Assembly: GCA_029240775.1 (NCBI GenBank)
Contig: JARDZQ010000135.1
Location: 1 to 5,752, forward strand
Origin: Rubrobacteraceae bacterium
GTDB lineage: Bacteria; Actinomycetota; Rubrobacteria; Rubrobacterales; Rubrobacteraceae
Direction: 5' to 3'
Length of the DNA stretch: 5,752 nt
Position numbers and translations under genes: made by a program. Positions 1-4,620 of the stretch are shown in pieces (the first letter of the stretch is position 1; each line of letters starts with the position of its first letter). The notes beneath the pieces are model-generated. The model was not told the origin of the DNA and ran no database searches. It saw only the letters and a program-made list of their open reading frames with translations.

Positions 1-1008
1 GATGACGGCGGCGAGCATCGTCGTCATGAAGTGCAGGACCGAGACCTGGCGCCCGATCAGGCCTGCGGCGAGCACCAGCGAGGCGACGACCCCGGCCCGC
101 ATGGCCGACGGAGGCGCGCCCGCCACGAGGATGTACACCCAGGTGAGGGCCAGCGTCGTGAGGGCGCGTGTGACAGCTGAGGCGGTCAAGGTCCGCAACG
201 CGAAGTAGATCACGGCCGCCAGCACGGCGACGTGCTGGCCTGAGATCGCCAGAACGTGGGTTATGCCGCTGCGTCGAAAGTCTACTTCCAGGTCCTCCGG
301 TATGAGCGAGCGGTCCCCGAGGACCATCCCGCGCACGACGGCTGCCTCCTGCGGGCGGAGCCCGTAGCCGAGCGCCGCGTCGGTGCGGCGGTGGACGCGC
401 CCGATCCAGCCGAGCTCCTCATCCACGGGCCACACGCTCGTCGCTTCGACGACCGCGGAGACGTTCTTGGTAGCCAGATACGTCGCGTAGTCGAAGCCGT
501 CCTCGCCGGGCTGGGGGCGTGAGATCTCCCCGTCCACCCGCATCCTGTCGCCTACCCCGACGCTGAGGTCCCCGGCGAAGACCTCGACGCCCCCGCCTCG
601 CAAGACCTCCCTCCCCCCGTACCACAAGTGCTCGACCCGGACATCGGCCCTGTAGCCCCAGCTGCTCGCAACCGGCGGCGACGCTACGCTGCCGACAATG
701 ACCACTTCCCCCGGCTCGAGGGCAGCGAGCTGCGCGAGGGGGTCCGGGGTAGCCGTGTGCAGAAAAGAGATCCCGACCCCAGCCCCCGCGAAGAGCGGAG
801 CCAGAATAACCATGAGCCGCCACTCTCCGGGCACGAAGCCTCGCCACGCGAGAGCAGCCACCGAGAAGATGATGCACGCCGCGATGATCGCCGGGACCAG
901 AGTAGGCGCGACGGTACCCGCTACGATGCCTAGTGCGAGCGTGATCGCCCACGCGTCCAGGCGCACTGGCTCTCTGAGGTCGAGAACCGGTCCGGCTCTA
1001 GAACCCAC
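1..1008 (-). CDS. comEC: ComEC/Rec2-family DNA uptake channel, 3' part outside window
   Basis: This is the N-terminal 336 codons of a ComEC protein, the polytopic membrane channel that passes single-stranded DNA into the cell during natural transformation. The frame is open from position 1008 to the left edge. The translation shows two or three hydrophobic segments (about residues 21-56 and 65-84), a soluble stretch of the OB-fold type (DUF4131, about 90-190), and then the start of the Competence domain. The diagnostic motifs are ITHVLAISGQHVAVLA (249-264; family form HLLAISGLHV) and AGAPPSAMRAG (296-306; family form G.PSxxRA). The start is taken as GTG at 1008-1006, which shares one base with the comEA stop (TAGTG), so translational coupling is likely. 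No good Shine-Dalgarno is visible. GTG at codon 15, behind AGAGAG, is an alternative start. The rest of the channel and any C-terminal metallo-beta-lactamase-like domain lie outside the window. Family assignment is firm; the start is less so. Confidence 0.93.
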   Translation of the reverse strand, partial: MGSRAGPVLDLREPVRLDAWAITLALGIVAGTVAPTLVPAIIAACIIFSVAALAWRGFVPGEWRLMVILAPLFAGAGVGISFLHTATPDPLAQLAALEPGEVVIVGSVASPPVASSWGYRADVRVEHLWYGGREVLRGGGVEVFAGDLSVGVGDRMRVDGEISRPQPGEDGFDYATYLATKNVSAVVEATSVWPVDEELGWIGRVHRRTDAALGYGLRPQEAAVVRGMVLGDRSLIPEDLEVDFRRSGITHVLAISGQHVAVLAAVIYFALRTLTASAVTRALTTLALTWVYILVAGAPPSAMRAGVVASLVLAAGLIGRQVSVLHFMTTMLAAVI

Positions 1009-1421
1009 TAGACCGTCGCGAAGGGTTCGATCTTCTCCAGCGTCGCCGGGCCTATGCCCGGGATCTCCTCCAGCTCCTCAACCGACCTGAATGACCCGTT
1101 GTTCCGCCGGTACTCCACGATGGTCTCGGCTGTCGCCGGCCCGACCTCCGGCAGCTCATCCAGCTCCTCCACATCGGCGGTGTTGATGTCGATCCGGAGC
1201 GGATCCTGCGCTTCGTTCTCTACCTCTTCGAGCGAGGCGCTGTAGACGACCTGCGGCGCGCGCTCGGAGACTCGCGAAGCGTAGAATGCCCCTCCGACCA
1301 GCACGACCACGACCAGCACCGAGACCGCTACCTGCGGCCGGTACCGCGCGAGGGTGCCGGTGGGGAACGCCTGCGAAGCGCTTCCCTGGCGCGTCGCCGT
1401 CTCGAACGCATCCCATCCCAT
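1008..1421 (-). CDS. comEA: ComEA-type competence DNA receptor, membrane-anchored HhH protein
   Basis: A 137-residue protein with a single hydrophobic segment (about residues 31-48) and two C-terminal helix-hairpin-helix motifs: LPEVGPATAETIVEYR (90-105) and IPGIGPATLEKIEP (120-133). They follow the signature DINTADVEELDELP (78-91). ComEA proteins bind double-stranded DNA outside the membrane and hand it to the ComEC channel; comEC follows directly with a one-base overlap. An acidic linker (about 64-73) joins the anchor to the DNA-binding part. The SLBB domain often found between anchor and HhH region in Gram-positive ComEA is absent, so the protein is short for that group. The N-terminus (MGWDAF) is uncertain: no Shine-Dalgarno precedes the ATG, which sits in a small inverted repeat. 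A GATAAC hexamer 8 bases upstream of the ATG could be the -10 of a leaderless transcript, but that is speculative. Confidence 0.92.
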   Translation of the reverse strand: MGWDAFETATRQGSASQAFPTGTLARYRPQVAVSVLVVVVLVGGAFYASRVSERAPQVVYSASLEEVENEAQDPLRIDINTADVEELDELPEVGPATAETIVEYRRNNGSFRSVEELEEIPGIGPATLEKIEPFATV

Positions 1422-1430
1422 CGGGGATGG
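1413..1430 (-). repeat. 7-bp inverted repeat over the comEA start codon
   Basis: On the minus strand CCATCCC and GGGATGG pair perfectly around a 4-base loop, CGAT. The comEA start codon (1421-1419) has its A and T in the loop and its G in the stem. If the mRNA begins upstream, the hairpin would partly bury the start. If transcription begins at or near the ATG, the repeat could act only at the DNA level. The pairing is seen directly; any role is inference. Confidence 0.5.
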
Positions 1431-1510
1431 TTATCGGACCCAGAGATAAGAAGATTTAATATGTCGAAGGGGAAGCTCGGGAGATACTTCGCTCGCGACT
1501 TACCCAGGAG
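1422..1510 (-). promoter_or_regulatory. tRNA-comEA spacer with an AT-rich patch, possible weak promoter
   Basis: This 89-base spacer holds a locally AT-rich run (about 1441-1465, ATATTAAATC on the minus strand) that contrasts with the GC-rich surroundings. I found no well-spaced -35/-10 pair; TCGACA (1470-1465) resembles a -35 but has no -10 at the right distance. No stem followed by a U-run is visible either, so read-through from the tRNA promoter into comEA is possible. Promoter status is a weak inference. Confidence 0.25.
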
Positions 1511-1583
1511 TGGAGCCGACGGGGATCGAACCCGTGACCTCCACGCTGCCAGCGTGGCGCTCTCCCAGCTGAGCTACGGCCCC
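1511..1583 (-). tRNA. tRNA-Ala, anticodon GGC
   Basis: A complete 73-base cloverleaf on the minus strand, decoding GCC (and GCU by wobble). The acceptor stem is GGGGCCG/CGGCTCC and includes the G3-U70 wobble pair, the main alanine identity element. The D-stem is GCTC/GAGC with an 8-base loop. The anticodon stem is CCACG/CGTGG with loop CTGGCAG, so positions 34-36 read GGC. The variable loop is AGGTC, and the T-stem ACGGG/CCCGT carries loop TTCGATC. The discriminator is A73, and the following bases are CTC, so the 3' CCA is not encoded and must be added by CCA-adding enzyme. It lies on the same strand between rsfS and comEA and has its own promoter just upstream. No intrinsic terminator is apparent after it. 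Confidence 0.97.
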
Positions 1584-1598
1584 GAAAAGAACGGACAG

Positions 1599-1627
1599 AG
1601 TATATGTAGCCTACCGCGAAGTGTCAA
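1599..1627 (-). promoter_or_regulatory. Sigma-70-type promoter of tRNA-Ala
   Basis: Minus-strand TTGACA (1627-1622) is an exact consensus -35. It is followed by a 17-base spacer and TATACT (1604-1599), which differs from the -10 consensus TATAAT at one position. The expected start is near G1592, leaving a leader of about 9 bases (GTTCTTTTC) before the mature tRNA 5' end at 1583. This is what a strong stable-RNA promoter looks like. It begins only about 17 bases after the rsfS stop codon, so it can serve the tRNA independently of the upstream operon. Confidence 0.87.
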
Positions 1628-1633
1628 CGCGGT
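1613..1633 (-). repeat. 6-bp inverted repeat enclosing the tRNA promoter -35
   Basis: ACCGCG and CGCGGT form a perfect inverted repeat with a 9-base centre (minus strand TTGACACTT) that contains the whole -35 hexamer. In the upstream operon transcript it would fold as a hairpin about 10 bases after the rsfS stop. No U-run follows, so it does not look like an intrinsic terminator. At DNA level it could be an operator. Symmetry is seen directly; function is unknown. Confidence 0.5.
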
Positions 1634-1643
1634 CTCGTCCAGT

Positions 1644-2042
1644 CTACTCCGGCCAGTGTTCCTGAGGAGCGCTGCGCCAGAAGGACTCCAGGCGGTAGTA
1701 GTCGCGGGCCTCGTCGGTCAGGACGTGGACGACCACGTCGAGGAAGTCCAGGCTGATCCAGGCCGTCCCCTCTTCGATGCGCTTGGTGCGCGGGCGGTGT
1801 CCGGCCTCGATCATCTTCTCTATAACCTCCTCGGCGACGCGCCGGGTCTGGCGCTCGGTCTCGGCGCTGGCTATGACGAAGTAGTCCGTGTACGAGACGA
1901 GGTCTCTGAGGTCCACTATGGTGACGTCTCTGGCGAACATCTCGCTCGCCGCCCTTGCCGCTGTCGCAGCCATCTCATGGCTCAGGGCCTCACCCTCGGT
2001 CTCGACGCTGCTCCGCCTCATGGCGGACTCGTCGCGGTTCAC
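1644..2042 (-). CDS. rsfS: Ribosomal silencing factor RsfS (YbeB/Iojap family)
   Basis: A 132-residue protein of the RsfS/Iojap family, which binds L14 (uL14) on the 50S subunit and blocks joining to 30S, lowering translation when nutrients are scarce. The family core covers about residues 24-123 and shows VDLRDLVSYTDYFVIAS (43-59), a W-ISLDFLDVVVHVL block (95-108) and the YYRLESFW ending (115-122). About 20 extra N-terminal residues rich in Ser and Glu precede the core. The GTG start at 2042-2040 overlaps the nadD stop by 4 bases and has an excellent Shine-Dalgarno, AAGGAGGAG, so it is preferred over the internal ATG at codon 8. Adjacency to nadD is very widely conserved in bacteria. It is the last protein gene of the rplU-rpmA-obg-nadD-rsfS unit and is followed by the tRNA-Ala promoter. 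Confidence 0.96.
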   Translation of the reverse strand: MNRDESAMRRSSVETEGEALSHEMAATAARAASEMFARDVTIVDLRDLVSYTDYFVIASAETERQTRRVAEEVIEKMIEAGHRPRTKRIEEGTAWISLDFLDVVVHVLTDEARDYYRLESFWRSAPQEHWPE

Positions 2043-2686
2043 CGCGTCTCCTCCTTCAAACGTCCTCCCTGTCCGCTTCTCTTCTCATCGCCTTCGTACA
2101 ACCTCCTGTCGCTTATGATCCGGTAGACCCCCTCCGGTACCAGGTAACGCACGCTCTTGCCCTGCAGGATCCGACGCCGGATGCCGGTCGCCGAGATGTC
2201 CACCCGCGTGCACTCCACTGGGAAGATACGGTCGAAGTTCCGCAAGCCCGCCTCGAGGTGGCCAAGTTTGGAGAGATCAAAGCCCGGGCGCGTCGCCGCG
2301 ACCATGACGACCTCCTCGAGAAGCCGGTCCGGGTCCTTCCACGCGAGCAGATTGGAGACCTCGTCCGCCCCGCTGATAAAGAACCACTCGTCGTCGGGGG
2401 CGCGCTCCTTGAGGATCTGCACGGTCTCCACGCTGTACATCGGACGTCCGGCGTCGACCTCGACCCGGTCCACGCTGAAGCGCTCGTTGCCCTCTACCGC
2501 GGCCTCGACCATCTCGAAGCGGTCTTCAGCGCTAGCCCGCACGCTGGAGGCCTCCTTGTGTGGGGGGATGCCCCCCGGGACGTACACGACGCGAGCGAGC
2601 CCCAGCTCCCCCATGACCTGCTCGGCGATCACCATGTGCCCCATGTGGACGGGGTCGAAGGTCCCGCCGAAGATCCCGACCTTCAC
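2039..2686 (-). CDS. nadD: Nicotinate-nucleotide adenylyltransferase
   Basis: A 215-residue NadD, the cytosolic enzyme that joins nicotinate mononucleotide and ATP to give deamido-NAD plus pyrophosphate, shared by the de novo and salvage routes to NAD. The nucleotidyltransferase signature GGTFDPVHMGH (7-17) supplies the ATP-binding HxGH. PHK (42-44), SGADEV (105-110), AWKDP (115-119) and ISATGIRRRI (164-173, family form ISSTxIR) follow in the expected order. The last 20 or so residues are a charged tail. The GTG at 2686-2684 is chosen because the protein then begins VKVGIFGG as in relatives. A Shine-Dalgarno (AGGTGAGG) lies 8 bases upstream, overlapping the obg stop. The frame remains open farther upstream, but that part overlaps obg and is not NadD-like. 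The stop overlaps the rsfS start. The proBA genes often found between obg and nadD in other Actinomycetota are absent. Confidence 0.97.
   Translation of the reverse strand: MKVGIFGGTFDPVHMGHMVIAEQVMGELGLARVVYVPGGIPPHKEASSVRASAEDRFEMVEAAVEGNERFSVDRVEVDAGRPMYSVETVQILKERAPDDEWFFISGADEVSNLLAWKDPDRLLEEVVMVAATRPGFDLSKLGHLEAGLRNFDRIFPVECTRVDISATGIRRRILQGKSVRYLVPEGVYRIISDRRLYEGDEKRSGQGGRLKEETR
2048..2056 (-). promoter_or_regulatory. Shine-Dalgarno of rsfS
   Basis: Minus-strand AAGGAGGAG contains the full AGGAGG anti-16S complement with 7 bases to the GTG at 2042. It lies inside the nadD coding sequence and decides for the GTG start. It is the strongest ribosome binding site in the window. Confidence 0.85.
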
Positions 2687-2694
2687 AGCAGATA

Positions 2695-2702
2695 CCTCAC
2701 CT
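2695..2702 (-). promoter_or_regulatory. Shine-Dalgarno of nadD
   Basis: Minus-strand AGGTGAGG spans the obg stop codon TGA (2699-2697) and lies 8 bases before the nadD GTG. This supports the short NadD reading frame and suggests that ribosomes ending obg feed nadD. Confidence 0.75.
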
Positions 2703-3935
2703 GAAGTCGAACACCGTCTCGCCGATCCGGATCTCGTCTCCCGGCTGCGCGCCCGCGCGCCGCAGGGCGCCGACGACGCCGCTCCTCTCGAGCTCGCGCT
2801 GGAAGCGCTCGACACCCTCGGGGTTCTCCCAGTCTGTCTTGAGCGCGAGCCGCTCGACGCTCTCGCCGGCGACGGCGTAGCCGCCGTTCTCCTTCTCCAC
2901 GCGCACGCCCTTCCACGTCGGTCGGAAGACGCGGTGGGCGCGAACCGCTTGCTCCCCGGTGGAGCGGTCGCCCAGCTGGCGCATACGAGCCTCGAGGAGG
3001 TCCCGCAGGTCCTCGACACCCTCCCCCGTCTTCGCGGAGACCTGCAGCGCGCCCGGGAACGCCTCCCGCAGGTAGTCACGGAGCTCCTCGTCCAGGAGGT
3101 CCACCTTGTTGAGCACGGTGACGGTCGGCTTCCTGGAGAGCCCCGCTGCGTACAGCTCGCCCCGGAGGGTAACCTCGGCCCCCTCCGGGTCCTCGCTCGC
3201 GTCGAGGACGAGCGCCAGGAGCCGGGCGCGGGCGACGTGCCTGAGGAAACGGTTGCCGAGGCCCCGGCCCTCGCTCGCGCCCGAGATCAGGCCCGGGATA
3301 TCCGCGACCACGAACGGCCGGCGGTAGCGCCTGTCGTCAGCGACCCCGAGCTGCGGAGAGAGCGTGGTGAACGGGTAGTCGCCGACCCTCGGCCGCGCGG
3401 CGCTTAGAGTTCGGAGCAGTGAGGACTTGCCGACGTTCGGCAACCCGACGAGGCCCACATCCGAGAGCACCTTCAGCTCGAGCCGGACCTCCTTCTCCTC
3501 TCCCGGCAAACCCTTCTCGCGGAAGCCGGGCGCCCGGCGGGTCGAGGTCGCGAACGACGCGTTGCCGCGGCCACCCTCGCCGCCGCGGGCGGCGATAAAC
3601 GACGATCCTGGCTCCGAGAGGTCGGCGAGCAGGCCGCTCTCGTCGTAGACCTGGGTACCGACCGGGACCTCGATAACGGCATCGTCTCCGCGCTCGCCGG
3701 TACGGTTGTTGCCCGAGCCGTGGCCGCCGCGGCCGGCCTTTACCACCCGGCGGTGAGCGTAGGGCTCGAGGGTAGAGAGGTCTTCGGTGGCGCGCAGGAT
3801 CACCGAGCCGCCGTCGCCGCCGCGTCCGCCGTCCGGGCCGCCGCGCGGCTTGTACTTCTCGCGGTTAAAGGAGACGCTGCCGTCGCCGCCGCTCCCTGCA
3901 CGGACGAGGAAGCTCGCTTCATCTACGAACTGCAA
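2697..3935 (-). CDS. obg: Obg-family GTPase (CgtA), 50S assembly factor
   Basis: A 412-residue Obg GTPase, an essential 50S-associated protein linking ribosome assembly, GTP/ppGpp status and growth control. The glycine-rich Obg fold is at 1-158, with RGGPDGGRGGDGG at 31-43. The G domain shows G1 GLPNVGKSS (164-172), G2 DYPFTT (186-191), G3 DIPG (212-215), G4 NKVD (276-279) and G5 SAK (300-302). The C-terminal OCT domain runs from about 333 to 412 and ends in the typical GDEIRIGETVFDF pattern (399-411). The start is TTG at 3935-3933, giving MQFVDEA as expected for the family. No ATG or GTG lies in frame nearby, and upstream there is no AGGAGG-like sequence, unlike the neighbouring genes. It follows rpmA after 31 bases and precedes nadD by 10, the common rplU-rpmA-obg order. 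All catalytic motifs are intact. Confidence 0.97.
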   Translation of the reverse strand: MQFVDEASFLVRAGSGGDGSVSFNREKYKPRGGPDGGRGGDGGSVILRATEDLSTLEPYAHRRVVKAGRGGHGSGNNRTGERGDDAVIEVPVGTQVYDESGLLADLSEPGSSFIAARGGEGGRGNASFATSTRRAPGFREKGLPGEEKEVRLELKVLSDVGLVGLPNVGKSSLLRTLSAARPRVGDYPFTTLSPQLGVADDRRYRRPFVVADIPGLISGASEGRGLGNRFLRHVARARLLALVLDASEDPEGAEVTLRGELYAAGLSRKPTVTVLNKVDLLDEELRDYLREAFPGALQVSAKTGEGVEDLRDLLEARMRQLGDRSTGEQAVRAHRVFRPTWKGVRVEKENGGYAVAGESVERLALKTDWENPEGVERFQRELERSGVVGALRRAGAQPGDEIRIGETVFDFR

Positions 3936-3966
3936 CGGGGCTAGAGACCCCCAGAGAGACTGGTCC

Positions 3967-4227
3967 TCAGGCCGTGGCCTCCTCGAGCACGCTCACCACG
4001 CTCTTGCCCCGGCTACGGTCGAAGCTCACCCTACCACCCACCTTGGCGAAGAGGGTGTCGTCCGAGCCCTTGCCGACGTTCTGGCCGGGGTGCACCTTCG
4101 TCCCGCGCTGGCGCACGATGATGCTGCCCGCGGTGACCCTCTGGCCCCCGTAGGTCTTCACGCCGAGGCGCTTGCCTGCCGAATCGCGACCGTTGCGCGA
4201 CGAGCCGCCGCCCTTCTTATGAGCCAT
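3967..4227 (-). CDS. rpmA: 50S ribosomal protein L27 (bL27)
   Basis: An 86-residue L27 of normal length. Its flexible N-terminal tail reaches the peptidyl transferase centre in the 50S subunit. The sequence begins MAHKKGGGSSRNGRDS, the standard mature N-terminus, followed by GKRLGVKTYGGQ (18-29) and GSIIVRQRGTKVHPGQNVG (34-52). The ATG start has a Shine-Dalgarno, GGAGG (4238-4234), 6 bases upstream. The first 11 bases overlap the end of rplU in another frame, so the two genes are probably translationally coupled. There is no N-terminal extension of the kind cleaved by the Prp protease in Bacillota, and no prp gene lies between rplU and rpmA, which is consistent. Identity is certain. Confidence 0.98.
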   Translation of the reverse strand: MAHKKGGGSSRNGRDSAGKRLGVKTYGGQRVTAGSIIVRQRGTKVHPGQNVGKGSDDTLFAKVGGRVSFDRSRGKSVVSVLEEATA

Positions 4228-4516
4228 CAGATACCTCCAGAACCCTCACCCGGGTCAGCGACTGTCGGTGCCCGGTCTTCTTCCTCGAATCCTTCTTCGG
4301 CTTGTACTTGTAGACGTGGATCTTCTCGCCCCGCAGGTGCTCGAGGATCTCCACTCTAGCAGTTCTCTCACCGAGGTCTACGCCATCGTCGTCGGCGACG
4401 AAGCCGACAGGCAGCTCGACCGAGTCCCCGACCTCGCCCTCCAGCCTATCGACGACGAGCTCCTGGCCCTCCCTAACCCTGTACTGCTTTCCACCGCTCT
4501 CTACGACCGCAAACAC
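4217..4516 (-). CDS. rplU: 50S ribosomal protein L21 (bL21)
   Basis: A 99-residue L21, a 23S rRNA-binding 50S protein. It begins VFAVVESGGKQYRVREGQ (residues 1-18, the first valine read as Met) and ends with the characteristic HVYKYKPKKDSRKKTGHRQ stretch (71-89) before a short RVRVLEV tail. GTG at 4516-4514 is chosen because it gives the family N-terminus and because AGGAG stands 8 bases upstream. The frame stays open well upstream, but that portion runs through the rodA gene in another frame and has no L21 character. It opens the rplU-rpmA-obg-nadD-rsfS unit, with a probable promoter in the gap before it. Its stop lies 11 bases inside rpmA. Confidence 0.97.
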   Translation of the reverse strand: MFAVVESGGKQYRVREGQELVVDRLEGEVGDSVELPVGFVADDDGVDLGERTARVEILEHLRGEKIHVYKYKPKKDSRKKTGHRQSLTRVRVLEVSDGS

Positions 4517-4524
4517 TGTATAAG

Positions 4525-4529
4525 CTCCT
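4525..4529 (-). promoter_or_regulatory. Shine-Dalgarno of rplU
   Basis: Minus-strand AGGAG with an 8-base spacer to the GTG at 4516. It fixes the non-ATG start of rplU and rules out the much longer upstream reading. Confidence 0.8.
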
Positions 4530-4555
4530 AAGGTTTCCAAGACTCTGATCCAGGC

Positions 4556-4570
4556 GTACGAACCTCGTAC
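4556..4570 (-). promoter_or_regulatory. Hairpin in the rplU mRNA leader
   Basis: On the minus strand GTACGA and TCGTAC pair perfectly around a 3-base loop, GGT. The hairpin would sit near the 5' end of the short leader, about 40 bases before the rplU start. It could stabilise the mRNA or bind a ribosomal protein, as leaders of ribosomal protein operons often do. It is not recognised as any particular known leader family. The pairing is seen directly; the role is inference. Confidence 0.45.
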
Positions 4571-4575
4571 TGTTC

Positions 4576-4604
4576 GGGGCGATAGTATACCCGCCATCCG
4601 CCCC
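4576..4604 (-). repeat. Inverted repeat enclosing the rplU promoter -10
   Basis: GGGGCG (4576-4581) and CGCCCC (4599-4604) form a perfect 6-bp inverted repeat with a 17-base centre that includes the -10 hexamer. It could be an operator, or a weak hairpin at the end of the rodA transcript. No U-run follows, so it is not a convincing intrinsic terminator. Confidence 0.4.
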
Positions 4605-4612
4605 ATCGACCA
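4584..4612 (-). promoter_or_regulatory. Probable promoter of the rplU operon
   Basis: Minus-strand TATACT (4589-4584) is a good -10, identical to that of the tRNA promoter in this window. At a 17-base spacing lies TGGTCG (4612-4607), which matches the -35 consensus at only three of six positions. Transcription would start near 4575, giving a leader of about 58 bases to the rplU GTG. It is placed where a promoter is expected, in the only intergenic gap of more than 100 bases. The -35 is weak, so an activator or another sigma factor cannot be excluded. Confidence 0.55.
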
Positions 4613-4620
4613 GTATACGG

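Noticed and set aside
419..952. Minus-strand open frame of 177 codons, and overlapping plus-strand frames
   Set aside because: The product is Arg/Gly-rich and alternative to the comEC frame, which is open over the whole interval and carries the ComEC motifs.
1020..1180. Repetitive-looking sequence with repeated Glu/Leu/Pro codons
   Set aside because: It is explained by the two related helix-hairpin-helix motifs of ComEA, not by a DNA repeat element.
1470..1510. Possible intrinsic terminator after tRNA-Ala
   Set aside because: Only a 4-bp GAAG/CTTC pairing with a long loop was found and no U-run follows, so it does not meet the usual form.
1955..2704. Plus-strand open frame of 249 codons
   Set aside because: It is antisense to nadD and the start of rsfS. 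The translation has no family-like features, and GC-rich third positions explain the openness.
2687..3079. In-frame upstream extension of NadD
   Set aside because: It overlaps obg in another frame and is Arg/Ser-rich. The GTG at 2686 has an SD and gives the family N-terminus.
2157..3407. Long plus-strand open frame of 416 codons
   Set aside because: It lies antisense to obg and nadD, whose motifs are unmistakable. The product is low-complexity Ser/Arg-rich and then Arg/Glu/Ala-rich, typical of the complementary frame of a high-GC gene.
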